Source of the DNA: Bacteroidales bacterium
GTDB lineage: Bacteria > Bacteroidota > Bacteroidia > Bacteroidales > UBA932
Assembly: GCA_012744435.1 (NCBI GenBank)
Contig: JAAYCA010000014.1
Location: 1-64,000 of the forward strand
Reading direction: 5' to 3'
Length of the DNA stretch: 64,000 nucleotides
Positions 17,103 to 26,035 of this stretch are shown in pieces (positions within the stretch are counted from its first letter, which is position 1; each line of letters begins with the position of its first letter). Below the pieces are notes generated by a model, which was given only the letters and a program-made list of their open reading frames with translations, had not been told where the DNA came from and ran no database searches. The translations under genes were made by a program, and so were the position numbers.

Positions 17103-17558
17103 TTATTCGTGCCGGGCGAAACGCTCCGCGGCAAGGGTTTCGTACTTCGTGCCGGGGCGTCCGTAGTTGGCATAGGGGTAGATGGAGATGCCGCCGCGCG
17201 GGGTGAAGAAGCCCGTGACTTCGATGTACTTGGGATCCATCAGCGCGATGAGGTCTTTCATGATCGTGTTGATGCAGTCTTCGTGGAAGTCGCCGTGGCT
17301 GCGGAAGCTGAACAGATACAGTTTCAAGCTCTTGCTCTCCACCATCCGCCGGTCGGGGATGTAGCTGATGCGGATCTCCGCGAAGTCCGGCTGCCCGGTG
17401 ATGGGGCAGAGCGTGGTGAATTCGGGACAGTTGAAGCGTACCCAGTAGTCGTTGCCGGGGTGCTTGTTGTCGAAGGTCTCGAGCACGCCGGGATCGTAGT
17501 CCTGGCTGTACGCGGTCTCGCGGCCGAGCGCGTGGAGTTCGTTGCGATTTCTTGCCAT
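17103..17558 (-). CDS. queF: NADPH-dependent 7-cyano-7-deazaguanine reductase
   Basis: Reduces preQ0 to preQ1 on the way to queuosine in tRNA. The 151-residue unimodular protein has the catalytic cysteine Cys51 in [13 protein letters not shown] and the family NADPH motif [13 protein letters not shown] near 86-98, followed by HEDCIN. It starts three bases after the stop of the yhhQ-type transporter, forming a two-gene queuosine unit. No queC, queD or queE is present in the window, so the pair could serve salvage of imported preQ0, though other queuosine genes may lie elsewhere on the chromosome. Confidence 0.95.
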   Translation of the reverse strand: MARNRNELHALGRETAYSQDYDPGVLETFDNKHPGNDYWVRFNCPEFTTLCPITGQPDFAEIRISYIPDRRMVESKSLKLYLFSFRSHGDFHEDCINTIMKDLIALMDPKYIEVTGFFTPRGGISIYPYANYGRPGTKYETLAAERFARHE

Positions 17559-17561
17559 ATG

Positions 17562-18257
17562 CTATATGTCTTTGATTTTAAACGGATTGTAGTTGACGCC
17601 CTCGTCGAAGGTGTCGATCCCTTCGGCCCGCTTGAGGCGGCGCACCGCCCAGGCCGTGAGCGGCAGGGCCACGATCTCATAGAGGACCTTGGCGCAGACC
17701 TGCGTCAGCGCCAGCTGAAACGCGGCTCCGCCGGACAGGACCCCCCAGAACACCACCGGGAAAAAGATGAGCGAGTCGGCGAGCTCACCTGCGAGCGAGG
17801 AGAGGATGGCGCGAACGCCGAACAGGCGCCCCTGCGAGGAGAGTTTCATCCGGCTCATCACCCAGGCGTTGACCGTGGAGCCCACGAAGAAGGCGACGAG
17901 CGAAGCCAGCGTGGTCCGCGGGACGAGGCCGAACAGGCTGTTGAAGCTCTCGGCCACCGGCTTGCCGCCGTCCTGCAGGGGAGCGGGCAGCCAGCACACC
18001 AGCTGGGCCATCACGGCCACGAAGGCGCTGAGCAGGAACGCCAGCCAGATCACGAAACGGGCCTTGCGGTAGCCGTACACCTCGGTCAGGCAGTCATTCA
18101 GGATATACGACACCGGGAACAGCAGCACGGCGCCGGAAAGCTGCAGCGGCAGCCCGGCCACCTGCCAGAGGCGCGGTACGAAGAAGTTGGAGGTAATCAG
18201 GCAGACGGTCAGCGCCGTCGCCATCACCAGAAACCTGGTGCTGAAACTCTTTGACAT
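17562..18257 (-). CDS. yhhQ: queuosine precursor transporter (YhhQ/VUT family)
   Basis: Inner-membrane importer for queuosine precursors such as preQ0 or preQ1. The 231-residue protein shows about six hydrophobic segments and the family segment SYILNDCLTEVYGYRKAR near 50-67, plus SSLAGELADSLIFFPVVFW near 150-168. It is directly followed by queF, which processes the imported base. The 80 bases upstream hold a hairpin after pheS but no recognisable preQ1 riboswitch. The family was long annotated as a vitamin or integral membrane transporter; the coupling to queF makes the queuosine role likely. Confidence 0.9.
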   Translation of the reverse strand: MSKSFSTRFLVMATALTVCLITSNFFVPRLWQVAGLPLQLSGAVLLFPVSYILNDCLTEVYGYRKARFVIWLAFLLSAFVAVMAQLVCWLPAPLQDGGKPVAESFNSLFGLVPRTTLASLVAFFVGSTVNAWVMSRMKLSSQGRLFGVRAILSSLAGELADSLIFFPVVFWGVLSGGAAFQLALTQVCAKVLYEIVALPLTAWAVRRLKRAEGIDTFDEGVNYNPFKIKDI

Positions 18258-18298
18258 TTCTTTCTTGTTTTTAACGTGGTTTCAAGTAAACACAGGGT

Positions 18299-18326
18299 CC
18301 GCCGCCCTGTCAAATCCGGGCGGCGG
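18299..18326 (-). terminator. hairpin after pheS
   Basis: CCGCCGCCC (18299-18307) and GGGCGGCGG (18318-18326) form a perfect nine-base-pair stem with a ten-base loop. It lies about 12 bases after the pheS stop. No clean T run follows on the minus strand, so termination may be factor-dependent or leaky. Confidence 0.45.
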
Positions 18327-18337
18327 GTCCCTAGACA

Positions 18338-19375
18338 TCAGACTTCGACGGCGGTGTTGAACTCCCGGAGGAAACGCATGTCGTTCTCAAAGTAGTGGCG
18401 CAGGTCGTTGACCCGCCATTTGAGCATCGCAATGCGCTCCAGGCCCATACCGAAGGCGAAGCCGCTGTATTTCTCAGAGTCGATCCCGCTGGCTTCCAGC
18501 ACATTGGGATCCACCATGCCGCAACCCAGGATCTCCAGCCAGCCGGAGCCCTTGCAGATATTGCAGCCCTTGCCGTGGCAGATGTTGCAGCTGACGTCCA
18601 CCTCCGCGGACGGCTCCGTGAAGGGGAAGAACGACGGACGCATGCGGATCTCGGTCTCGGGCCCGAACATCTCGCGGGCGAACAGGAGGATGGCCTGCTT
18701 GAGGTCGACGAAGGTGACATTCTCGTCCACATACAGACCTTCAACCTGGTGGAAGATACAGTGCGCGCGGGCGCTGATGGCCTCGTTGCGGAACACGCGG
18801 CCCGGGCAGATCACGCGGATGGGCGGCTTCATCCGCTCCATGGTGCGCACCTGCACGCTGGACGTGTGGGTGCGGAGCAGCAGCGGATTGGGGTGTCCCG
18901 CGGACACGAAGAACGTGTCCTGCATGTCGCGGGCCGGGTGGTTCGGAGGGAAGTTGAGCGCCTCGAACACGTGGTAGTCGTCCTCCAGTTCGGGACCTTC
19001 CGCGACATCGTAGCCGAACTTGCGGAAAATGTCCACGATCTCCTGACGCACGATGGACACCGGATGGCGGGAGCCCAGCTCCAGGGGGTCGCCGGGCATG
19101 GAGAGGTCCTGCTGCGGGCCTTCGGCGGCTTTCTGCTCCCCGGCCGCGTCACGGAGGCGGTCGATCGTCTCCTGCGCCAGGTTCTTCAGCTCGTTGAGCG
19201 TGCGGCCGAACTCGCGCTTCATATCCTTGTCCACGGTACGGAACTCGTCGAAGAGCGCCGTGATCTCGCCTTTCTTTCCGAGGAAACGCACGCGCGCTTC
19301 CTCCACTTCCTTCTGTGATTTGCACTTCAGGTCCTTCAGTTCTGCCAGGACCCTGTCGATATCTTCTCTTTTCAT
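18338..19375 (-). CDS. pheS: phenylalanine-tRNA ligase alpha subunit
   Basis: Catalytic subunit of PheRS, which charges tRNA-Phe. The 345-residue protein has an N-terminal coiled coil (about 1-85), motif HPVSIVRQEI, motif 2 RVFRNEAISARAHCIFHQVEG and motif 3 FAFGMGLERIAMLKW. The cysteine-rich segment CNICHGKGCNIC near 275 is a normal feature of many bacterial PheS. The ATG at 19375 is the only start that gives the expected coiled coil; the open frame upstream is antisense-like residue salad. pheT is not next to it, as is usual in Bacteroidota. Confidence 0.96.
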   Translation of the reverse strand: MKREDIDRVLAELKDLKCKSQKEVEEARVRFLGKKGEITALFDEFRTVDKDMKREFGRTLNELKNLAQETIDRLRDAAGEQKAAEGPQQDLSMPGDPLELGSRHPVSIVRQEIVDIFRKFGYDVAEGPELEDDYHVFEALNFPPNHPARDMQDTFFVSAGHPNPLLLRTHTSSVQVRTMERMKPPIRVICPGRVFRNEAISARAHCIFHQVEGLYVDENVTFVDLKQAILLFAREMFGPETEIRMRPSFFPFTEPSAEVDVSCNICHGKGCNICKGSGWLEILGCGMVDPNVLEASGIDSEKYSGFAFGMGLERIAMLKWRVNDLRHYFENDMRFLREFNTAVEV

Positions 19376-19382
19376 ATGGCTT

Positions 19383-19793
19383 CTATTTGCGCTTCGCGGC
19401 CCGCTTGTCGCGCGCTTTCTTCTCCCGGGCGGCACCGGACTTGAGATACTTGGCCCACTGCTCCTCGTCAAGCACTTTCTGTATAGAATTGTACATCTGC
19501 TCGTACCACTTGTCCTGCACGCGGGTGTAGGCGTCCGCATTGGACATCTTGGCGGCCTGCATGTCCTTGAGCTCCTGACGCATGGCTTCATAGTCGTGGG
19601 TCAGGATGGAGTCCACGTAGAAGGTCTGCCAGACCTCGAGGCCGAACTGCTCCGTGTAGTCGTCCACGGTCTTGTCGATGGCTTCGCGAAACTGTTTCAG
19701 CTCCGCGGCCTCGTCCTGCTGCTGCGCAAAGGCGGAAAACGGCAGGAAAGACAGGGCGCAAATCGCGAAATATTTTATAGCTTTGTAACGCAT
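19383..19793 (-). CDS. small secreted protein of unknown function
   Basis: The 136-residue protein has a signal peptide (MRYKAIKYFAICALSFLPF, cut after AFA near residue 22), a helical acidic middle and a strongly basic tail (REKKARDKRAAKRK). The segment VLDEEQWAKYLK resembles the LTxxQ repeats of Spy-like periplasmic chaperones, but only one such segment is visible. I do not recognise the family. ATG at 19793 is preferred over the TTG three codons upstream because it directly begins the signal peptide. It precedes pheS by seven bases and may be co-transcribed with it. Confidence 0.75.
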   Translation of the reverse strand: MRYKAIKYFAICALSFLPFSAFAQQQDEAAELKQFREAIDKTVDDYTEQFGLEVWQTFYVDSILTHDYEAMRQELKDMQAAKMSNADAYTRVQDKWYEQMYNSIQKVLDEEQWAKYLKSGAAREKKARDKRAAKRK

Positions 19794-19799
19794 AGCCTG

Positions 19800-19807
19800 C
19801 AAATTTA
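19800..19807 (-). promoter_or_regulatory. -7 element in front of the small secreted protein
   Basis: The minus strand reads TAAATTTG, a perfect TAnnTTTG. It ends only seven bases before the ATG at 19793, so the message would have almost no leader. The same 29-base gap separates this gene from the divergent dipeptidase. Confidence 0.4.
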
Positions 19808-19822
19808 TAAAGAAAAGATAAA

Positions 19823-21520
19823 ATGAGAAAATTTCTGTGCACCATCCTGGCCCTGGCAGCCCTGGCGACCGGACGGACGGACGCCTGTACCAACGTGATC
19901 GTCAGTCCCGGCGCCAGCGCCGACGGCTCTGCCATCGTCTCCTACGCCGCCGATTCCCACGGCCTCTTCGGCGAGCTGTATTTCCGCCCCGCGGCGCGCT
20001 TCCGCGCCGGCGGCACCCTCGCCATCCGCGAATGGGACACGGGCAGACCGCTCGGCAGCATCGCCCAGGTGGAGCGCACCTACCAGACCGTGGGCAACAT
20101 CAACCAGCACCAGCTCATCATCGGCGAGACCACCTGGGGCGGCCGCGAGGAACAGGCCGACCCGGCCGGGATCATGGACTACGGTTCCCTCATCTACATC
20201 ACCCTGCAGCGCGCCCGCACCGCCCGGGAGGCCATCCAGACCATCGTGGACCTGGCGAACACCTACGGCTACCCTTCCGAAGGCGAGACCTTCTCGATCG
20301 CCGACCCGCAGGAAGCCTGGGTCATGGATCTCGTGGGCAAGGGAACGGACGAAAAGGGCATCGTGTGGGTGGCCCGCCGCGTGCCGGACGGCTACATCTG
20401 CGCCCACGCCAACCAGGCCCGCATCACGACCTTCCCGCAGGACGACCCGGAGAACTGTCTGTATTCCCCGGACGTGATCAGCTACGCCCGGCAGAAGGGA
20501 TGGTACAACGGGCCCGACGAGGAATTCAGCTTCCGCGAAGCCTACAACCCGCTCGATTTCGGCGGCGCCCGCGCCTGCGAGGCCCGCGCCTGGAGCGCTT
20601 TCAACATCCTCTGCGACGGGATCTTCACCTATGAATTCAACGGGGAGCTCCTCTCCAGCCCTGCGTCCGACTGGCTGGACTTCGTGATGGGATATGACCT
20701 CGGCGGGGAGATGCCCCTGTTCGTCAAGCCGTCCCGCAAGATCACAGTCAAGGACGTCGCCGACGTGATGCGCGACCATTACGAGGGCACGCCCATGGAC
20801 ATGACCACCGACATCGGCGCGGGCGGCAACGGCCTGCCGTACCGCTGGCGGCCGATGAACTTCACCGTGGACGGAAAGACCTACCTCAACGAGCGCGCCA
20901 TCGCCACCCAGCAGACGGGCTTCTGGTTCGTCGCCCAGGCGCGTCCGAACCTGCCCGACGAGGTCGGCGCCCTGATCTGGTTCGGCTGCGACGATGCCGC
21001 CACCTCTTATCTGACACCAATCTATGCCAATCTTTCACGCGTCCCGGAATGCCTGCGCGAGGGCAACGGCGACATCCTCCACTACAGCCCCACCGCCCAG
21101 TTCTGGATGTGCAACCGCGTGGCCAACGCCTGCTACAAAATGTACGACCGGATGGCACCGGTGGCCCGCGCGGCCGCCGACCGTTTCGAGCGCTTCCAGC
21201 TGGAGGAGGGCGTGCCGGAGATGGACGCCAGACTGGCGAAGCTCGTCCGGAAGGGACGCCTCCGCAAAGCCCGCCGTCTGATGACGAAATACAGCGTGGA
21301 GACGGCCCAGAAGCAGTTCTTCGACTGGAAGGCCCTGGAGGAACTGCTGCTCGTCAAATTCATCGACGGCAACATCAAGGCCCAGGCCGAAGACGGCTCC
21401 TTCCTGCACACCGAGCACGGCCCCGGCTTCCCCGACAAGATGGAATACGGCGGCTACAACGACATCTGGAAAGCCGCCGTCGCCCGGGATCCGCATAGCC
21501 CGGTGCTGGTGTCAAGGTAG
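19823..21520 (+). CDS. C69-family dipeptidase
   Basis: Secreted N-terminal-nucleophile hydrolase that splits dipeptides. The 565-residue protein has a signal peptide whose removal after Ala21 exposes Cys22 (ACTNVIVSPG), the expected catalytic residue of peptidase family C69/U34. Further family segments are DGSAIVSYAADSH, YTFQ-like spacing replaced by VERTYQTVGNINQHQL, and WVMDLVGKG near 170. The length is typical for the Bacteroidota members. It stands alone on the plus strand between two minus-strand gene groups. The export signal places it in the periplasm or outside, feeding amino acid use. Confidence 0.9.
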   Translation: MRKFLCTILALAALATGRTDACTNVIVSPGASADGSAIVSYAADSHGLFGELYFRPAARFRAGGTLAIREWDTGRPLGSIAQVERTYQTVGNINQHQLIIGETTWGGREEQADPAGIMDYGSLIYITLQRARTAREAIQTIVDLANTYGYPSEGETFSIADPQEAWVMDLVGKGTDEKGIVWVARRVPDGYICAHANQARITTFPQDDPENCLYSPDVISYARQKGWYNGPDEEFSFREAYNPLDFGGARACEARAWSAFNILCDGIFTYEFNGELLSSPASDWLDFVMGYDLGGEMPLFVKPSRKITVKDVADVMRDHYEGTPMDMTTDIGAGGNGLPYRWRPMNFTVDGKTYLNERAIATQQTGFWFVAQARPNLPDEVGALIWFGCDDAATSYLTPIYANLSRVPECLREGNGDILHYSPTAQFWMCNRVANACYKMYDRMAPVARAAADRFERFQLEEGVPEMDARLAKLVRKGRLRKARRLMTKYSVETAQKQFFDWKALEELLLVKFIDGNIKAQAEDGSFLHTEHGPGFPDKMEYGGYNDIWKAAVARDPHSPVLVSR

Positions 21521-21538
21521 GGCCCCGGACAGATTCCC

Positions 21539-22363
21539 CTACCACGCCAACACGGCTACGACCGGATAATGATCAGAGACATAAGGCTTGTCCGTAATGC
21601 GGGCAAAGCTCCGGCAGGCACGGAAACCTTTGTAGAAGAGATAGTCGATCGGCGGAGTATCGTCAAGGCGCCCCCAGTCGTGCCAGGTGGTGCCGTGATC
21701 GCTTAGCGCTGCTGTCTCGCGGGCGTCATCCATAAGGAGGCGAAGGTCCGTCAGGCACTCATCGTCCGGCGTCACGTTGAAGTCCCCGCACAGGACCATG
21801 GGCCAACCTTCCGGGTTCATCTCCTTAATGGACGACACCACCAGCGCAAGGCCCTTGCGCCGCGCCTCTTTGCCCACGTGGTCCAGATGCGTGTTGACGA
21901 AAAAGAACTCCCTTCCGGCCGCCTTGTCTTTCAGCAGAAGCCAGGTGGCCGTTCGCTTGCATGCGGCATCCCAGCCGAGCGATGGGACGTCAGGCGTCTC
22001 GCTGAGCCAGTATGTGCCCCAGTCCAGCAAGTCCACCCGGGTGGTATCAAAGAATACCGACATATGCTCTCCTTCGTGGGCACCGTCTTCCCTGCCTACA
22101 CCGACACTGCGATAAGCCGGACAGTTCTGCTCGAAGAAATCCAATTGGAAATCGAGTGCCTCCTGGACGCCGAACACCGCCGGTGCCGCTTCCCTGACGG
22201 CTGCCGCCGCAGCCTCCCGGCGAAACGCCCAGGAATGCTCTCCGTCGTCGGCCGCACCGTACCGCACATTAAACGACATCACCTTGAGATCCGGAGCTCC
22301 CGCACAAGCCGCAAGCGAGAAAACCAGAATCAGGCAAAGGCTATTTCTGATACACGCGCACAT
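21539..22363 (-). CDS. endonuclease/exonuclease/phosphatase-family lipoprotein
   Basis: The 274-residue protein is an EEP-fold hydrolase with a lipoprotein signal (lipobox LAAC, Cys20). Active-site motifs are present: FNVRYG near 31-36, GVQEAL with the metal-binding Glu, NTHLDH, LCGDFNVTPDD and the final SDHYPV. The family includes DNases, sphingomyelinases and inositol phosphatases; nothing here fixes the substrate. The ATG at 22363 lies 23 bases inside the end of the GH16 gene, so it is part of the glucan locus transcript and its last gene. Its role there is not clear: it might hydrolyse phosphate esters or DNA set free from the same food particles. Confidence 0.88.
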   Translation of the reverse strand: MCACIRNSLCLILVFSLAACAGAPDLKVMSFNVRYGAADDGEHSWAFRREAAAAAVREAAPAVFGVQEALDFQLDFFEQNCPAYRSVGVGREDGAHEGEHMSVFFDTTRVDLLDWGTYWLSETPDVPSLGWDAACKRTATWLLLKDKAAGREFFFVNTHLDHVGKEARRKGLALVVSSIKEMNPEGWPMVLCGDFNVTPDDECLTDLRLLMDDARETAALSDHGTTWHDWGRLDDTPPIDYLFYKGFRACRSFARITDKPYVSDHYPVVAVLAW

Positions 22364-23180
22364 AATCCACCTCCATCGTACAGGGAAGCGCGCTCTCGTC
22401 CACCCCTTCCCGACCGCCCCAGGAACCACCCCAGGCGAGGTTCAGAATGATATAGAACTCCTTGTCAAACGGCCAGGTGTCGTCATTCCCGGCTTTGTCA
22501 TTCGGAAAATCCAGCAGGAGCACTCCGTCCACGAAAGTCCGGATATAGTCCTCCGTCCACTCGAGGGCATAAACATGATACTCCCCTTCGGCGCCGGGCG
22601 TCAGACGCTCGGCAGGCCTGTGCGTCCCCCGAGCATGGTTGTATGCTCCGCAGTGGATGGTGGACGTCACATAGTCGGCGTTCATGCCCACCTCTTCCAT
22701 GATGTCGATCTCACCGCAACGCGGCCAACGGGCGCTCACGTCGTCCGGCATCATCCAATAGGCCGGCCAGGTCCCCTTGCCCTTCGGCAGGCGGATACGC
22801 GCCTCCATATAGCCATATTTCCAGGACTCGGCGGAGTTCATGCGGGCGGAGATCACCTCGCCGCCTTCCTTGCGTGCAACGATGTGCAGGGCACCGTCCG
22901 AAATATATGCCGTCCGCCGGTCATCCGGCACATAACGCTGCAGTTCCCGGTTCACGCGGCCCGGCTGCCAGTCTTCAAACTTCCATTTTTCCGAGAGAAG
23001 CTCCGAGGGTTCGGAGAATTCGTCCGACCATACCAGGTGATACCCTTGCGGGACATACGCACCGTCGGTGAACGAATTGTCGATATGATTGTCCTTGACC
23101 GCCGGAGTGTCCTTCCGGCTCTGCCCCTCGGCCGTCGTTACGGCCAGGAGCAGCAAGAGTCCATGTAATAACTTTTTCAT
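22341..23180 (-). CDS. GH16 endo-beta-1,3-glucanase (laminarinase-like)
   Basis: Secreted endo-glucanase expected to cut beta-1,3- or mixed beta-1,3/1,4-glucan. Of 279 residues the first 19 form a signal peptide; the rest is one GH16 domain with WSDEFSEP near 51-58 and the catalytic motif EIDIMEE, Glu157 as nucleophile, Asp159, and Glu162 as acid/base. The extra Met in EIDIME is the form found in laminarinases rather than lichenases. WGGSWGG near 245 and the last strand VDYVRVYQ complete the fold. It lies between ThuA and the EEP lipoprotein. Confidence 0.93.
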   Translation of the reverse strand: MKKLLHGLLLLLAVTTAEGQSRKDTPAVKDNHIDNSFTDGAYVPQGYHLVWSDEFSEPSELLSEKWKFEDWQPGRVNRELQRYVPDDRRTAYISDGALHIVARKEGGEVISARMNSAESWKYGYMEARIRLPKGKGTWPAYWMMPDDVSARWPRCGEIDIMEEVGMNADYVTSTIHCGAYNHARGTHRPAERLTPGAEGEYHVYALEWTEDYIRTFVDGVLLLDFPNDKAGNDDTWPFDKEFYIILNLAWGGSWGGREGVDESALPCTMEVDYVRVYQK

Positions 23181-23204
23181 AATACCGATTTGTTTCTTGT
23201 TGGT

Positions 23205-24044
23205 TTACCTTTCAAAAGGATCCCCCTTCGGCGACTGGCTGACCACCCATCGCAACGCATTGACGAACAGAAGATTCTGCGTCGCATCACTGAAACAGCG
23301 GTCACCGTGGCCCATATTGATGTAGATCATCCTGAACTTCGTGTTGCTCCATACCACCGGGAAATCTCCCCCGAAGACGACATCCTTCAGGCCCATCGGG
23401 AAATTCGTCGGGGAAAGGGACGCCAGGACTTCGATGTCCGGGTTGGACCGCGGATCCGGCTGCCACTGATAGAACTCGGTCTCCGGAGCGACATATTGCG
23501 CCGGGAGGTTCCGGGTCACGGGATGATCTCCGCCCTCGACGTCGACCAGACCCGGCTGCGGCGGCCAGTTGTTGCACAGAAAACGGCCGCCGCCAAGAAA
23601 ATCGCGGAACCAGTCCCAATTGGTCGAACGATCATTGTATCCGGCCGCATGGAAGCCGACCCAGCCGCCACCGTTCTCCATGTACTCTTCGAATGCAGCC
23701 CGGTCGGCCGGAGAAGAAGGGGCGACATCCGGCATGATGATGACGTCGTACTGTGACAAGTCGCCGAATTCCAGCAAATTCGTGGTGACATCCATCAGCC
23801 ACCCTTCCCCATACGTAAGGCGATGAAAAAACTCGATGGCCTGATGGGAGAACTGTTGATGCGCTTCCTCGACGTGATCGGAATAATAGAGCAGCCCCTT
23901 GAATCGGGGCGTATTGCCAGCATAGCTCGCCGGACGCACATCCGCCGCAGAAACAAACTCCGGTACCGGCGTCTTGACACCCCGGCCACAGGAGACGAAC
24001 AGGAGCAGCAAGGCTGCAAACAGGAATGACAATTTGCGTTTCAT
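23205..24044 (-). CDS. ThuA-domain lipoprotein
   Basis: The 279-residue protein carries a lipoprotein signal (FVSC, Cys19) and a single ThuA/glutamine-amidotransferase-like domain. Family landmarks are LLYYSDHVEEAH near 51-62, DVIIMPDVAPSS, GGGWVGFHAAGYN near 125-137, GGDHPVTRNLP and the C-terminal INMGHGDRCFSD. ThuA proteins were first linked to trehalose use in rhizobia, and related proteins act in keto-sugar pathways; the reaction here is unknown. It is the stand-alone twin of the ThuA half of the neighbouring GH5-ThuA gene, with which it shares GGWVG and GDHPVVW. Confidence 0.85.
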   Translation of the reverse strand: MKRKLSFLFAALLLLFVSCGRGVKTPVPEFVSAADVRPASYAGNTPRFKGLLYYSDHVEEAHQQFSHQAIEFFHRLTYGEGWLMDVTTNLLEFGDLSQYDVIIMPDVAPSSPADRAAFEEYMENGGGWVGFHAAGYNDRSTNWDWFRDFLGGGRFLCNNWPPQPGLVDVEGGDHPVTRNLPAQYVAPETEFYQWQPDPRSNPDIEVLASLSPTNFPMGLKDVVFGGDFPVVWSNTKFRMIYINMGHGDRCFSDATQNLLFVNALRWVVSQSPKGDPFER

Positions 24045-24123
24045 ATCGCTAAGTTATTCGTTTTCGGAAACGATGGGAAAAATATCAGCATGAAGGTGTA
24101 GGAAGAGAGCTTCAGCAAGGGGA

Positions 24124-26022
24124 TCAGCGCCCGGCGGCCCATAGGACGGATTGCAGCAACAGCGTCTTGAAAGCTTCGTTGTCAGCCAATTTCGGACTGT
24201 GGCCGAACTGGAGATAAAGATTACGTCCCGGCAAAGACGAATTGGTCCAGACCACCGGGTGGTCTCCCATCTTGACCGCCGTCTTCCGGGAATAGGTGTC
24301 TTCGTCCACGCTGGCAAGCACCTCGATGACAGGATTGTCCCGCGGATTGCAGTCATAGGTGTACCACTCGTCGTCCGGGATGACAAAACGCCCCGGAAGC
24401 CCCTTCATGACCGGATGGTCCGGTTGCTCGACGAACACCTCTCCATCGGACAGGTCGGCGATATAATTCTGGTAGCGGATACCGCCCAGAAAATCCGAGA
24501 ACCAGGTCCACATCGGATAACCGTCGAATTCGCCGAGCAGAGAAGCATGATGCAGGCCGACCCAGCCTCCCCGTCCCTCTTCCAAATAAGCCTTGAACGT
24601 TTCCTGCGCCTGTTCGGGCCAGGGATAGGGCGGGAAATCCAATTGAAGGATTGCGTCATAAGCTTCCGTAAACCCTGTACCCAGTTCGCGTGCACTGTGA
24701 CATTCCGTCAATTCCAGGCCGGAAGTCAGGGCAGCGCGGCGCAGCCAGGGCATCACGGCTTCCGTGAACGGAAGATGATGCCCACCCATCTCACGCAACA
24801 CCAGCACCTTGGCCGGCTCCTGCAGCCGGATGGACCGGATATACCCTTCCTGCGGTTTGCAGTTGACGAATTTCACAGCTTCAAGCAGTCCCGCCAGGGC
24901 GACCCGGGCGGAATCCCTGTCAGGCACGGAGCGGCGGAGCTCGCCGAAAGAAGAGCGCTGGCCATCGGCGAAACGGCGGACGAGCTGCCATCCCTCCGGA
25001 GCCTCATAAGCCATCATGCAGGAATTGTCTATCTTCTTATATGGCCAAAACGTCCAGCCAATATTGTTTTCTTCCAGGGTCTTGCAGAATTCAGCCTGCC
25101 ATTGATCTGTCCCATGGCCGATTTCGCCCATGTACATCGGAAGTCCGGTCTTGTCCCGGAAATCAATAAAAGAGCGGATGGCATTTGCGTCCGTGTCACC
25201 TCCGTAGCGGTGGCAGGTGTACATGATCTTATCATCAAAGGTCCAGTCGGAGAGAGGCTCGAAATTACCGTTCCACTGGGCTCCTCCGAGCAGGACGATG
25301 TGGTTGCGGTCTACCTCGCGGATGGCTGCGACGCCCTGCTTGTAAAGCGGTTCCAACTTCGCGTTGAGCTCCTCGATGTTCCGGAAATAAGGCGCAATCG
25401 GCTCATTGAGCAACTCATACCCGAGAATGACGGGTTCATCTTTAAAATGAGCGGCGATTTTCTTCCAGATACTGCAGAACAAGGCCTGCGAAGCCTCGCT
25501 CTCGAACAGCCAGCAGTAGCCATAGCTGTCGTCGATGTTGTCTCCGGTCTGGCCGCCCGGGGCGTCGTGCATGTCAAGGATCAGGTAGAGTCCGTATTTG
25601 CGGCACCACTCTACGACCGCATCCATCCGTTCAAAGCCGTCCTGGTTCTCGGAGAGACCCATATAGTCCTCATTCGTAAACAGCTTGTAATGGAACGGAA
25701 GCCGGATGGTATTGGCACCCGTCGATGCGATGAAAGCGATATCGTCCTCCGTGATATAATTGTCTTTGAAGGCCTTCCAGAAGGCGGTCGCCTCATCGGG
25801 GCCGACCAATTCGCAGACGGCCTCATTGATCATCCGGGGGGATGTGGCCCGACCAAAACCGAACATATAACCTTCCGGGTTGAGCCAGTTGCCCAGATTC
25901 GTGCCCTTGATCAGGAAGGGTTGGCCGTCAGTTCCTACGAGGTTTGGGCCGTCAATGGTCACGAATGCCTTGGGCGTGCAGGCACCCAACAGCAAAAGCA
26001 GTGCGAAAAAAAGCTTTTTCAT
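24124..26022 (-). CDS. GH5-type glucanase fused to a ThuA domain
   Basis: The 632-residue lipoprotein (LLGAC, Cys15) has two parts. Residues 25-385 are a clan GH-A barrel like GH5 exo-beta-1,3-glucanases: IKGTNLGNWLNPEG near 38-51, acid/base Glu207 in ELLNEP, HRYGG near 271 and nucleophile Glu300 in MYMGEIG. Residues from about 404 to the end are a ThuA domain: KVLVLREMGGHHLPF, GRGGWVGLHHASLLG, EQPDHPVMKGLPG and LQFGHSP. The reading frame passes through the joint without interruption, so this is a true fusion. The ATG at 26022 starts the signal; the longer upstream frame overlaps GH30. Likely acts on glucan ends at the cell surface; what ThuA adds is unknown. Confidence 0.9.
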   Translation of the reverse strand: MKKLFFALLLLLGACTPKAFVTIDGPNLVGTDGQPFLIKGTNLGNWLNPEGYMFGFGRATSPRMINEAVCELVGPDEATAFWKAFKDNYITEDDIAFIASTGANTIRLPFHYKLFTNEDYMGLSENQDGFERMDAVVEWCRKYGLYLILDMHDAPGGQTGDNIDDSYGYCWLFESEASQALFCSIWKKIAAHFKDEPVILGYELLNEPIAPYFRNIEELNAKLEPLYKQGVAAIREVDRNHIVLLGGAQWNGNFEPLSDWTFDDKIMYTCHRYGGDTDANAIRSFIDFRDKTGLPMYMGEIGHGTDQWQAEFCKTLEENNIGWTFWPYKKIDNSCMMAYEAPEGWQLVRRFADGQRSSFGELRRSVPDRDSARVALAGLLEAVKFVNCKPQEGYIRSIRLQEPAKVLVLREMGGHHLPFTEAVMPWLRRAALTSGLELTECHSARELGTGFTEAYDAILQLDFPPYPWPEQAQETFKAYLEEGRGGWVGLHHASLLGEFDGYPMWTWFSDFLGGIRYQNYIADLSDGEVFVEQPDHPVMKGLPGRFVIPDDEWYTYDCNPRDNPVIEVLASVDEDTYSRKTAVKMGDHPVVWTNSSLPGRNLYLQFGHSPKLADNEAFKTLLLQSVLWAAGR

Positions 26023-26035
26023 CTCGGGAACGGTT

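Noticed and set aside
18258..18337. Possible preQ1 riboswitch before yhhQ
   Set aside because: Only a simple GC hairpin is present; the C-rich loop and A-rich tail of preQ1 aptamers are missing.
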